Notes: generated by a model from the letters alone, not told the origin. DNA of 64,000 nt from Akkermansiaceae bacterium (GCA_903888515.1 CAISTY010000097.1:1-64000); one strand, 5' to 3'; shown: positions 28,469-37,919, counted from the first letter of the stretch. Translations and numbers: made by a program.

Positions 28469-29446
28469 TTAGACAATCCGCACACCGTCCTTGCGTTGGC
28501 CCGGCGCAGGCGTCGCTGCTCTTGCCCGCTTGGCTTGGAAAGCGTCCCGCATCGCTAATACAGCCCCCATAGGCAAGGCCCCTACGGTCATCCATCGATA
28601 GATCCATGGTTTGACGGCGAAGGGGCTCTTTTTCGCCATGACGCAGCATTTGGCGAGTGAGATGGCTACGCGGGCGGCTTTGGGGAAGCGGATCGGCACT
28701 CGCCCGTTCAGCAATTCGAGGCGTAAAAGGTAGTTTGCCGTGGGATTGTGAAAACTATGCAAAGCGGCAAAATTTGTCAGTCCATCGCTCTGATATTCTT
28801 TCACCCCTGCGATTCGGTTGATGCAGCGCATATGGTATGCTTGTGAAATCCGATTCCACACCAATGATTCCGGAATCAAATGCCGACCAAGATCATCTGG
28901 AAAGGGAAATTGGCGCAGGATATCCATACGGATTAGTCCCATCTTATCACCCCACACATTGAGATTATAGCGCAGATCAATGGCATTGCTATCCATCCGA
29001 TCCCGCGGGAAACGGTCCCCAACCACCGCCCCATCCGGATACTGAAACAAACAGCAAACCCCTGAATAGTTTTGCTGATTAGGGATGGACCGCCATTCCT
29101 CCAACATCACTTCCAACGCATTCGGCACCATCCAGTCGTCCGAATCCACCATCACGAACAAGTCCGCATGGGCCTCCTTGACACAAAGATTATGGGCGGA
29201 ATGCTTGCCGCCATTTTCCTTCCAGATGTATCGAATCGGCATCGTTGCCTCTATCTGCCAGGATTCCACCAGTGCCTTGGTCTGGTCCCATGAGCCATCA
29301 TCCACAATGAGCCACTCAAAATCCCGAAATGTCTGTTGTTTCAGACATTCATACACCCGCGGCAGGAGTTTCACCCGGTTGTAGGTAGGAGTGCAGACTG
29401 TGAAAATCGGCTTGGCAATCATTGAACGATTAGCTTTGGGCAACAA
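28469..29446 (-). CDS. Glycosyltransferase family 2
   Basis: 'IFTVCTPTYNRVKLLPRVYECLKQQTFRDFEWLIVDDGSWDQTKALVESW', 'LFVMVDSDDWMVPNALEVMLEEW'. Confidence 0.92.
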   Translation of the reverse strand: MLPKANRSMIAKPIFTVCTPTYNRVKLLPRVYECLKQQTFRDFEWLIVDDGSWDQTKALVESWQIEATMPIRYIWKENGGKHSAHNLCVKEAHADLFVMVDSDDWMVPNALEVMLEEWRSIPNQQNYSGVCCLFQYPDGAVVGDRFPRDRMDSNAIDLRYNLNVWGDKMGLIRMDILRQFPFPDDLGRHLIPESLVWNRISQAYHMRCINRIAGVKEYQSDGLTNFAALHSFHNPTANYLLRLELLNGRVPIRFPKAARVAISLAKCCVMAKKSPFAVKPWIYRWMTVGALPMGAVLAMRDAFQAKRARAATPAPGQRKDGVRIV

Positions 29447-29558
29447 AGAATTGCTGGTTTTGATCTAGTTTTTGTGGCTCCGACTCCAATTAGCGATACC
29501 TCAATCGTATGCTTTATCAAGGCTTCTCAGATCAATAGCGCAGTTGAACGCAAATCGG

Positions 29559-30170
29559 TCAAATGGACCGTTTCCCTAGCTGATCAAGTGCATCAACTGA
29601 GAGGATGTAGCCGTCTCCATCCGGCATCGCCGAGCGCATCTGTCGCCGCATTTCCACCGTTCCACCACATTTCACTCGATACTCTTCGCCAAACGTCGGA
29701 GCAGTAGCCATTCTGGTCCGGACTTTTTCTTGAAGTGCCAGCACTGACTTGATCACCCGAGCTGGGTTCCCGCCCACAAGCAACCCCTCTGGAACGTCCT
29801 TGGTCACGACACTACCAGCCGCCACAATCGCTCCCTTTCCGATTCGGATATTTGGGAGCACGATAGAGAAGGCGCCAATAAACACATCATCATCCACTTC
29901 GATTACTCCTATTCTGCTAGCTCCCATCGACCGCCAGAGACACGCATCATGCGAGATAAAGCGCACCCCACGGGCCAGAGTAACTCGATCACCCAGCTTG
30001 ACATGAGTTGCCCATGGAGACTCGATTTCAGCGTCCGGTGCTAAATAGCAATCTTCGCCGACAATCATACCCCATTCCCTCAATGCATGAATCCGCTCGT
30101 CCATGCTGGGATTTACACACAATATTTCTTTGATTCTTTCACGTATATATTTGATTTTCATTTTTATCAA
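29559..30170 (-). CDS. Hexapeptide-repeat (LbH) acetyltransferase
   Basis: '[54 protein letters not shown]'. Confidence 0.88.
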   Translation of the reverse strand: MIKMKIKYIRERIKEILCVNPSMDERIHALREWGMIVGEDCYLAPDAEIESPWATHVKLGDRVTLARGVRFISHDACLWRSMGASRIGVIEVDDDVFIGAFSIVLPNIRIGKGAIVAAGSVVTKDVPEGLLVGGNPARVIKSVLALQEKVRTRMATAPTFGEEYRVKCGGTVEMRRQMRSAMPDGDGYILSVDALDQLGKRSI

Positions 30171-30363
30171 GTTTGCTGAATGTTTCGAAGTGGGTCAGCG
30201 TCTTTGAAAAGCTCACGAGCACACGGGAGGGATGTCCTATAAGGTTGTGATTTCCGATTGGGTTTTGTCTGGGGATTCGAAGGTACTCTAGCCAAGGTTC
30301 AGATATGCTTGCCGGTGGAACTCGGAATTCACAACGCCCTTGGGGCGGGATTGGGGCCAAAAG

Positions 30364-31553
30364 TCAGCCACGGGCCGCAGGCATCGCGGCGTGCGGATGC
30401 GCGGCGGATGAGGATGATGGCTGTGCTTCAGCCAGAATCGAGTGATAGGCTTGCAGGGTTTTATCCACTACCAGATCAGGGTGGAAATGTTCCCTCGCAG
30501 CGGTCCGTGCGCAGGCTCCAAATGACTCTCGTTGCCATGGATTCTGCAGCAATTCGGTCAAGCGCTGCGCCACATCGGCGGACTTCTCTGGATCGACCAG
30601 AAAGCCGCTTTGCCCGTGATCGATCATGTAAGGCATTCCACAGCGATTTGAGGTAACAACCGGCACGCCAACGGCCATTGCTTCGGCGATCGCCATCGGA
30701 GCGTTTTCCTGCAAGGACGGAAGCAAAAAGACGCTTGCCCTAGAAAGCTCCTTCGAGAGTCGATCATGATCAATGTGCCCGAGGAACTCCACGTTCTTGT
30801 GGATACCCAAGCCGTCGACCGCTTCCTTCACCTGCTTCAGATACGCTGGATCGGAAGCAGTCCCTGCGATCACCAACTTAGCTTCGCATCCGCTGGAAAC
30901 TGCCGCCGCAAAGGACCTCACGGAGGCAAGGGTGTTCTTCCGCGGGCTGATCCAACCAACGCAGAGAACCCTCGGGACCACGTCCTCCACGTGCTCTATG
31001 TGGAAGAATCGTTCGTCCAATGGGTTGTTGATTTCGTGTATCACCCCTTTCGCATCGGGCGCAATTTTTGCCTTGACATAGGGATTGATCGAAACGAGGT
31101 GCCGGTGCTTTGCGAATCCGCGGCGCTCCGCCCACTTCCAGGCAAGCGCGCGCACCGCACCAAAGCGCGCCTCCTCGGCCACTACATTCTCGCTGTCGAA
31201 CCCGTGCACCGTGAACAGTTGCGGAATATCCCGACAGGGCGCTGGCAATCCGTAGGTCTCGTGCCAATGGACGAGGTCCGGCTTGATCTCAGCGATCTTT
31301 TCGAGAATACGCCGCCGTGTCGGCCCTGCATGAACGTCGAGGATTTGGGGCCAACCGGATCGCCCAAAGCGATGGATCTTCACGCCCGACACCTCCTCAT
31401 AGGAAGAACTCGTCCCGTTTCCAGCGAGATGACTTCGACATCCACCTGACCATCGGCCTGCAAGGCCCGGCTGAGGACGACGGTAACGGCTTGAACACCA
31501 CCCCGGGGAGTCGACTCGACCACGGGAAATCGACTGACGATGACTACTTTCAT
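30364..31553 (-). pseudogene. Glycosyltransferase family 4 with an apparent -1 frameshift near 31413-31416 (possibly a pseudogene, sequencing error or recoding site)
   Basis: ATG at 31553 gives 'MKVVIVSRFPVVESTPRGGVQAVTVVLSRALQADGQVDVEVISLETG' then shifts to stop; the other frame continues 'TSSSYEEVSGVKIHRFGRSGWPQILDVHAGPTRRRILEKIAEIKPDLVHWHETYGL...PSLQENAPMAIAEAMAVGVPVVTSNRCGMPYM'. Joined, it parallels the intact 18318..19499 GT4. Confidence 0.82.
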
Positions 31554-31838
31554 TGCTTCGGCGCACTCGGATTAATGGAATCGGCCAACATAGCACACAT
31601 CTGGCTTCAGGAAGGCTCATGGAAAATTTTCATCACCAGATCGCACTTCTGGATTATACCATAACTCAGCGGAAAGGTCGGTTGGATTGAAGCGCAGCGC
31701 AGTTTCTGGCCGTGAATCTGAATAGTGAGAAGACGGCAGATTCCGGTCCGCGTGAGTATCCTCTAAAGGAGATAACGCGGATTCCTCTTTTATTGAGGCT
31801 AGTCATGATTTGGATGCTGATTACGAAGAAGCAACGAA

Positions 31839-32591
31839 TCAATTGGAAGCAGGCTCGATGGTCGCATTCGCCGGGGACTTCTGTTCTCCAAGAGCGCTGA
31901 TGACGGCAGTTCGGAGGTTGGCGGCGAGGATCCGGTTGCCTTCGTTGTTCGGGTGCATGCCGTCGCCGTCATGCAGATCGCGTCGCAACTGGCCGGCTTG
32001 TGTCAAATTGGAGTGATCGACGAAGGACAGGCGTGGAGAGTTGGCGGCGAGGTGCTGTAACAGGGTGTTCAGCTTTGAAGTCGAGGTGTTTTGGCCGCGC
32101 AGTATATCACGGGCGCCTTCGTCTACCAACGGCACAGAAGAAATTATGACGGGGAGGCGTGAGTCGATGCGTGCGATGATTTTCTCCATGTTCGCGACCA
32201 CGACTTCGGGAGCACGATACGTCAGGTCGTTGCCTCCAATGCAGAGGACCACTGCGGAGGCGCGCTCGAATGCATAGTCTCCCATTCGTTCCAGGACTCC
32301 AACGGTAGTGTCGCCCCCGATGCCGTAGTTCACCGAGGGCTGGATGACCGCATCCACACAGAGGCCCTGGATGATGCTGTCACCAATAAAGAAAACCGAG
32401 CCCTTGGGAACGCGCGCAGTAGAGCGGGAGTGATACGCCCGCATGTCGCGAAAATGTTTGGAAAGTTCCTCGGGATGCGGTTTTCCTGCGAGCTTGGCCA
32501 TAACCCTGGGAATGAAATCGGATTTCCAGAGAATCAGTCCGAGGAGCAAATGCAGTGCGATCAGGTAGGCGATGAGCATCGTGCGTTTCAT
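31839..32591 (-). CDS. SGNH/GDSL hydrolase family protein with N-terminal signal/TM
   Basis: 'SVFFIGDSIIQGLCVDAVIQPSVNYGIGGDTTVGVLERM', 'VVLCIGGNDLTYRAPEVVVANM', 'DGDGMHPNNEGNRILAANLR'. Confidence 0.9.
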   Translation of the reverse strand: MKRTMLIAYLIALHLLLGLILWKSDFIPRVMAKLAGKPHPEELSKHFRDMRAYHSRSTARVPKGSVFFIGDSIIQGLCVDAVIQPSVNYGIGGDTTVGVLERMGDYAFERASAVVLCIGGNDLTYRAPEVVVANMEKIIARIDSRLPVIISSVPLVDEGARDILRGQNTSTSKLNTLLQHLAANSPRLSFVDHSNLTQAGQLRRDLHDGDGMHPNNEGNRILAANLRTAVISALGEQKSPANATIEPASN

Positions 32592-33520
32592 GGTTGCCGG
32601 GGGATGGACTCATCCAGATCGTAACCATAGAGCGCATTGAGTTCACGGCCGCGCCGTTCAAAGTTCTCGAGATCCTGGGCCGTGAGGAGTGCCGGCCATT
32701 CGTTGCGCAATTCGATGGGCCTGTCACCTAGGAGACGGCTGTTGTGGCCGATGATGTGCTGTGGTTCCTGGGTGCTTGGGCTAAGGCAGTGCTCGCTCTG
32801 GTCATCCAGCCCGGAGAACGCCAGAATCTCCGACAGAACACGGCGCGAATCCTGGCAGAAATCCTCATATCGAACTTCCATGAGCCTCATCTTCGGAAGC
32901 ACTTTCCTGAGTCTTTCGCATTCGCTGACCTTGTTTTCCCAAAGATGAAAATTGGCACGCATGTCAGGGTCGCGTTTTTTGTATGAGGCGACAATTGCCC
33001 GGCCGTCCCGGACCAGATAGATCGCCCGGATGTCATAGTGTCCGGTGCGGCTGAGATGCATGAGCCTTGTTGGATCCTTCGAGTCGTCCAGAAACACGGG
33101 CTTCCGCAAGACCTCACAGATTTTGTCGATCACGATCTTGTTGCGCTGATTGATCCTGGCGAGGGCCCGCGCCGCCGGGGGCCAGCAGGTGAAAGCCGCC
33201 CTCCGAAGGCTTTCAAAACCAGGACCACGCATCTGGGCACCGACAACCCGGCTCGCAAAGCTTCCGTTGCTGCCGTAGTGGGTTCCAAAATCCCCGAAAT
33301 CCAATGCAACTCCCTCTTCCGCAAAAGCTGCGGCCACCTGCTTCCAGAACGCGCACTCGAGCAGTTCCGCGCCGCAGCCACATTGGAAGTTCCGGTAGTC
33401 GGGGATCGAGCTCATCTTCAACTCCCCAACCGTGGCAATCTGTGAGTGCCGCGCCAGGATCCTGGTCAGCAGCGTTGAGCCGCAGTGCGCACAGCCCATG
33501 ATGTAGATGAGTTTTCGCAT
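32588..33520 (-). CDS. Sulfotransferase family protein
   Basis: 'IYIMGCAHCGSTLLTRILARHSQIATVGEL' (PAPS 5'-binding-like loop), 'IYLVRDGRAIVASYKKRD'; ends in ATGA overlap with the SGNH gene. Confidence 0.8.
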   Translation of the reverse strand: MRKLIYIMGCAHCGSTLLTRILARHSQIATVGELKMSSIPDYRNFQCGCGAELLECAFWKQVAAAFAEEGVALDFGDFGTHYGSNGSFASRVVGAQMRGPGFESLRRAAFTCWPPAARALARINQRNKIVIDKICEVLRKPVFLDDSKDPTRLMHLSRTGHYDIRAIYLVRDGRAIVASYKKRDPDMRANFHLWENKVSECERLRKVLPKMRLMEVRYEDFCQDSRRVLSEILAFSGLDDQSEHCLSPSTQEPQHIIGHNSRLLGDRPIELRNEWPALLTAQDLENFERRGRELNALYGYDLDESIPRQP

Positions 33521-33530
33521 GGAGAGGAAG

Positions 33531-33738
33531 AGTCTGAAGTCAAAATGTCAAAGGTCGAAGGTCGAGATATTGAAGAGTCGAAGGTCTAAAAGTCAAAGGT
33601 CGAAGGTCGCGAATGGGGAGTGCTTTGCGCGAGGACATTCGCTGATCAATGAAATGCTGAAGGAGACTCCGAAGGGCTGAACGTCATCGACTTTCGGACT
33701 TTCAGACTTTAAGACTTGCGACTTTCCGACTCTTCCCA
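33531..33738. repeat. Family-1 long-hairpin intergenic element, copy 1a
   Basis: Left arm 'gtcaaaggtcgaaggtcgagatattgaagagtcgaaggtctaaaagtcaaaggtcgaaggtcg'; core 'gaatggggagtgctttgcgcgaggacattcgctgatcaatgaaatgctgaaggagactccgaagggctgaacgtcatcg'; right arm 'actttcggactttcagactttaagacttgcgactttccgactctt'. Confidence 0.8.
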
Positions 33739-34850
33739 TTCACCGCGCTTTCAAACATCTCGCGGAATCTGCGGGAAACCTCGGGGATACTGTGATGCGA
33801 TTGGTAGTAGGCGTGCGCGGCGGATGAGTAGCTGGCACGGCGTTGGGGGTTGCCGAGCAGTCCATTGAGCTTGGTGACGAAATCATCCAGATCCCCGGCG
33901 ACTTCGCCGAGGCCGTGGGTAGCGACGACGCCGTCCGGATCGAAGGTGGTGACCACCGGTACTCCGAGACTCCAGGCTTCGAGAAAGGTGGTGGGAAAGC
34001 CTTCCAGTTCAGAGGTGCAAGCCAGCAGGGTGGCACCTGCATAGAGGTTTGCCAGAGTGGAGGCAGGTGCGCGTCCGTGAACCCGCACATTGGGCAAGAG
34101 CCGTGCCTCCTCCATCAGGATTGTGGCGTGTTCGGACTGTTGATTAGGGGTGCCAACGATATCAAACGCCACTTCCGGACAGCGCCTCGCCGCCTCGATC
34201 AGCCAATCCAGCCGCTTGGTCGGCGTGATCCTTCCGACCCACAGGACATGCGGTTTGGTATCCGGCATCGGTTGCCCTGCAGGCGGCAGCACCGCCATGG
34301 GGATGACCGTTGCGTTCCGCCCCGCGGCCGCATGCAACCCTTGCCGCTGCGTTTCAGTCTGGGCGATGATCGGGTTCGCATGATGCAATCCGCAACGATA
34401 TGCCTTTCCTTCGAGTCCCCAGGGACCGGCATTGAGGTGGGCTCCAAAATCGGCATCGCTGGCCAGACAGAATACAAAGGGACGTCCGAGCAACCGGCAT
34501 CCAAGGGCGGTTTGCCCGGTCTCAATTCCCGCACCCATCTGAAGATAAACATCGGCACCCGCCCGCCTCATTGCCCCTAACAGTCCAGTCGTTCGAGGAT
34601 GAATGTTCCTGAGCATGCGGAGTCCCGCATCCGGAGCATGACTCTTGAGCAGTCTAACACCTTCGGATTTCTCATTGTCAGACTGCCCGTGGTCGTAGGT
34701 AATCACTGTGACTTCACAGCCTTGGGAGACCAATCCCCTGGCCAGAGTTGCCAACTGGGTCTCGATCCCGCCGAGATAGCGTGGAATCTCCGCACCGGTG
34801 AGATGATCCAGGCACTTCAGCCCGATGATGCCGATTTTGAGGGAACGCAT
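33702..34850 (-). CDS. Glycosyltransferase family 4
   Basis: 'HVLWVGRITPTKRLDWLIEAARRCPEVAFDIVGTPNQQSEHATILMEEARLLPNVRVHGRAP', 'TSELEGFPTTFLEAWSLGVPVVTTFDPDGV'. Confidence 0.9.
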   Translation of the reverse strand: MRSLKIGIIGLKCLDHLTGAEIPRYLGGIETQLATLARGLVSQGCEVTVITYDHGQSDNEKSEGVRLLKSHAPDAGLRMLRNIHPRTTGLLGAMRRAGADVYLQMGAGIETGQTALGCRLLGRPFVFCLASDADFGAHLNAGPWGLEGKAYRCGLHHANPIIAQTETQRQGLHAAAGRNATVIPMAVLPPAGQPMPDTKPHVLWVGRITPTKRLDWLIEAARRCPEVAFDIVGTPNQQSEHATILMEEARLLPNVRVHGRAPASTLANLYAGATLLACTSELEGFPTTFLEAWSLGVPVVTTFDPDGVVATHGLGEVAGDLDDFVTKLNGLLGNPQRRASYSSAAHAYYQSHHSIPEVSRRFREMFESAVNGKSRKVASLKV

Positions 34851-34852
34851 AG

Positions 34853-35055
34853 ATATAAAGAGTCGAAGGTCTAAAGGTCTTAAAGTCTAAAAGTCGATGA
34901 AGATGAGTCCTTGAGACTCCACTGCGGCTTGCCAGTGACCGGCGAATGCGCTTGCGCAAAGCTCTTCCCATTCTCGACCTTCGACTTTCGACTTTCAGAC
35001 TTTCGACTCTTCATCTTCTCGACTTTCAGACTTTTAGACCTTCGACTTTTAGACT
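34853..35055. repeat. Family-1 long-hairpin intergenic element, copy 1b (core inverted relative to 1a and 1c)
   Basis: Reverse complement of the core reads 'gagaatgggaagagctttgcgcaagcgcattcgccggtcactggcaagccgcagtggagtctcaaggactcatcttcatcg', flanked by 'agtcgaaggtctaaaggtcttaaagtctaaaagtcga' and 'cgactttcagacttttagaccttcgacttttagactc'. Confidence 0.8.
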
Positions 35056-35952
35056 CTATGGATGCGCGAGCATATCGCGGAGTGTGCGCTGGAGGGGTAT
35101 GGTGGGGCTCCATCCGAGTTTCATGAGCGCGTCTGGGTCACCCACGGATCGATCGACGCCACCGCTGTGATACGAAGGGTTTTCCTGGATCCGATCGGCT
35201 TGGCCGGCGAGGGCGGCGAGGCGCTGAACCAAGGTGCGGCTGCGAGTGGAGCGACCGCTACAGACGTTATAGATTTGATAGTTGCGGCCCTTGGTTGCGA
35301 TCAGGCGGTAGGCTTCCACCGCATCCCTGACATCGATGAAATCGCGGAAGGACGAGAGATCTCCGAGGGCAATCGGTTTGTTGCCGGGTTCCCGGAGTTT
35401 CGCGCACAAGGCTCCGGCTAGCAGACGCTGCGGAAGACCGGGACCGAGCAGGTTGAAGGTGCGGGCAATGACGATGCCGACACCGAACTCGCGCCCGCTG
35501 GCAAGGGCGATTTGTTCCTGACCCCACTTCGATCGGCCGTAGGCATTTGCTCCGCCAGAAGGTGCCTTCTCATCGACCTTGGCAGGCGTGGGACGGTAAA
35601 CCGCCGCAGAGCTGGTGATCAGTACCCGAACCCGTTCCGATATGCCGCCGGCAACCGCCTCGATCAGGTTGCGAGTTCCTCCCGCATTGACGTGCCAAAG
35701 TGCCTCCTCGGTGGCAGGTGGGATGGCAGCCGCCAAATGAAATACCCACTGCGGCGGATCGGCTTCCGCCAACTCCTTCACCCGCTGAAAATCGGTTATG
35801 TCGATCGCATGATAATCATCGAGATCACCACGATCCGCCGGACCCCGGTCAAGCCCGATCAAGCGCGAACCGAGTTCCGACCGGCGCAGGTTGGCAGCAA
35901 GATAGCGGGCCGAAAAGCCGGAAGCGCCGGTGATCCAGATGGTTTTGGGCAT
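35056..35952 (-). CDS. NAD-dependent epimerase/dehydratase (SDR)
   Basis: 'MPKTIWITGASGFSARYLAANLRRSELGSRLIGLDRG', 'VLITSSAAVYRPTPAKVDEKAPSGGANAYGRSKWGQEQIAL'; start chosen at 35952. Confidence 0.85.
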   Translation of the reverse strand: MPKTIWITGASGFSARYLAANLRRSELGSRLIGLDRGPADRGDLDDYHAIDITDFQRVKELAEADPPQWVFHLAAAIPPATEEALWHVNAGGTRNLIEAVAGGISERVRVLITSSAAVYRPTPAKVDEKAPSGGANAYGRSKWGQEQIALASGREFGVGIVIARTFNLLGPGLPQRLLAGALCAKLREPGNKPIALGDLSSFRDFIDVRDAVEAYRLIATKGRNYQIYNVCSGRSTRSRTLVQRLAALAGQADRIQENPSYHSGGVDRSVGDPDALMKLGWSPTIPLQRTLRDMLAHP

Positions 35953-35953
35953 G

Positions 35954-36685
35954 CTAATGATTGAGATATGCCTTTTCGTCACGCTCGAATTCTTCCTGGG
36001 CGAGGGCGTAGTCGTCCAGGCGGCCGATGTCGAGCCAGCGGCAGGCTTGGCGGAAGCAGGCGACTTTTCCGCCGGTTTGATGGACCTTGAGCACGAGATC
36101 CGGCATGTCGAGTCGCTGGGCGGGAAGCACATGCTTGAGTGCTCCCGCGCCAATCACGTTGACCCCCATGCTGACATCAAAGTGGAAGGTCGGCTTCTCG
36201 CGGAAACCCACGAACTCGCCGGATTGCCCGGAGTCCACGACCCCGAAATCGATTTTCACTTCCCGAGGAAACACCCCGACCGTTAGATCGGCCTGTTGTT
36301 CACAGTGATAGCGGATCATCTCGGCGAAGTTGAGGGTCGTCAGCAGGTCGCCGTTCATCACAATCACCGGATCGGTCAGGTTGCTGAGCAAGGATAAGGG
36401 TCCCGCAGTTCCCAGTGGCTCATCCTCGCCAACGTAGTCGATCTGGAGCCCGAAACGGCTGCCATCGCTGCAGACCGCCTTGATCAACTCGGCAAGGTAA
36501 CCGGTCGAGATGGTGACATCGACGAAGCCGGCCTGCGCCAGGCGTTGTAGCAGAATCTCGATGATCGCCTTGTTTCCCAGCGGCACCAGTGGCTTCGGGA
36601 AAACCGCGGTGAGAGGCCGCAGCCGGGTCCCCTTGCCGCCGGCAAGGATCACCGCCCGGACGTTGCGAATATCTTCGGTATTCAT
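35954..36685 (-). CDS. Nucleotidyltransferase (NDP-sugar pyrophosphorylase-like)
   Basis: 'AVILAGGKGTRLRPLTAVFPKPLVPLGNKAIIEILLQRLAQAGFVDVTISTGYLAELI', 'VIVMNGDLLTTLNF'. Confidence 0.9.
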   Translation of the reverse strand: MNTEDIRNVRAVILAGGKGTRLRPLTAVFPKPLVPLGNKAIIEILLQRLAQAGFVDVTISTGYLAELIKAVCSDGSRFGLQIDYVGEDEPLGTAGPLSLLSNLTDPVIVMNGDLLTTLNFAEMIRYHCEQQADLTVGVFPREVKIDFGVVDSGQSGEFVGFREKPTFHFDVSMGVNVIGAGALKHVLPAQRLDMPDLVLKVHQTGGKVACFRQACRWLDIGRLDDYALAQEEFERDEKAYLNH

Positions 36686-36687
36686 AG

Positions 36688-36898
36688 AAGTCTAAAAGTC
36701 GAACGTCTAAAAGTCGAAGGTCTAAAAGTCTAAGGTCGGAAGATTAGAAGTCGAAGGTCTAAAAGTCTAAAAGTCGAAGGTCGAGAATGAGGGGTGCTTT
36801 GCGCGGAGGCATTCGCTAGTCCATGGCATGCTGAAGTGGTTTCCGAAGGGCTCGTCTTCATCGACTTTCAGACTTTCGACTTTCAGACCTTCAGACTT
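36688..36898. repeat. Family-1 long-hairpin intergenic element, copy 1c
   Basis: Left arm 'aagtctaaaagtcgaacgtctaaaagtcgaaggtctaaaagtctaaggtcggaagattagaagtcgaaggtctaaaagtctaaaagtcgaaggtcg'; core 'agaatgaggggtgctttgcgcggaggcattcgctagtccatggcatgctgaagtggtttccgaagggctcgtcttcatcg'; right arm 'actttcagactttcgactttcagaccttcagac'. Confidence 0.85.
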
Positions 36899-37876
36899 TT
36901 ATACAACATATCCCCGGTTGACGTAGTCCTGGGGATGGTTTTTGATGTGTTCGAAGGTTGCAACCAGTCCCTCGTCGAGGCTGACTTTCGGTTCCCATTC
37001 CATCAACTTCTTGGCTCGGCGGTTATCGCTGATCAGGCGCTGGACCTCACTGCCCTCGGGGCGGATTCGCTGGTCCTGTTGCTCGACGTTGAACTCGCGG
37101 CCGGCGATCCGGCCGATTTTGGTGACCAGTTCGCGGATCGAGACTCCTGAGCCCACGCCGAGATTGACGGTGTGGCCGATGACCCGCTCCGACCGGGCCG
37201 CCGCGAGGAATCCGGCGGCGGTGTCGGTGACAAAGGTCAGATCCCGGACTGGATCGAGATTCCCAAGCTTAAGCTCATTTCCCGCAATGGCCTGGGTCAT
37301 GATCGTCGGAATGATCGCACGCTGGCTTTGGCGCGGACCATAGGTATTGAAGGGACGCACGATGGTCGTCGGCATCTTGAAACTCAGCCAATAGCTTTCC
37401 GCCAACTTGTCAGCTCCGATCTTGGTCGCCGAATACGGCGACTGTCCGACCAGCGGGTGATTCTCGTCGATCGGCACATACTGGGCCGAACCATAGGTCT
37501 CGCTGGTTGAAGTGTGCAGCATGCGTTCCACTCCGTGCTGACGGCAGGCATCGAGCACGTTCAGCGTGCCAATGACGTTGGTCTGCACATACGATGAGGG
37601 TGCGACATAAGAGTAGGGAATCCCGATCAGCGCCGCGAGGTGAAACACCCAGTCGCAGCCGGCCACCGCTTTGGTGACGGATCCGGCGTCGGCGATGTCG
37701 CCAGGCACGATTTCGATCGCTTCACGGATTTCATCGGCAACATGTTCCAGATGATGCCACTTGCCTTGGGAATTGTAGTGGACGAAGGCACGGACACGGT
37801 AACCCTCGCGGACCAACAATTCAACAAGGTGGCTGCCGATGAAGCCGGCACCGCCGGTAATCAAAACGGATTTCAT
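36899..37876 (-). CDS. NAD-dependent 4,6-dehydratase (LegB-like SDR)
   Basis: 'MKSVLITGGAGFIGSHLVELLVREGYRVRAFVHYNSQGKWHHLEHV', 'IPYSYVAPSSYVQTNVIGTLNVLDACRQHGVERMLHTSTSETYGSAQYVPIDENHPLVGQSPYSATKIGADKLAES', 'RPFNTYGPRQSQRAIIPTIMTQ'. Confidence 0.88.
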   Translation of the reverse strand: MKSVLITGGAGFIGSHLVELLVREGYRVRAFVHYNSQGKWHHLEHVADEIREAIEIVPGDIADAGSVTKAVAGCDWVFHLAALIGIPYSYVAPSSYVQTNVIGTLNVLDACRQHGVERMLHTSTSETYGSAQYVPIDENHPLVGQSPYSATKIGADKLAESYWLSFKMPTTIVRPFNTYGPRQSQRAIIPTIMTQAIAGNELKLGNLDPVRDLTFVTDTAAGFLAAARSERVIGHTVNLGVGSGVSIRELVTKIGRIAGREFNVEQQDQRIRPEGSEVQRLISDNRRAKKLMEWEPKVSLDEGLVATFEHIKNHPQDYVNRGYVV

Positions 37877-37919
37877 GGGTAGTGTGGTGTTAGGAGAAGA
37901 AGTCGGAAATCTCCTGGCT

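Noticed and set aside
33531-36898. Family-1 elements as CRISPR arrays
   Set aside because: Units are 7-8 nt with no uniform spacers, arms are mutually complementary and no cas genes are present.
33531-36898. Family-1 elements as simple microsatellites only
   Set aside because: A conserved non-repetitive ~80 bp core is shared by all three copies, including an inverted one.
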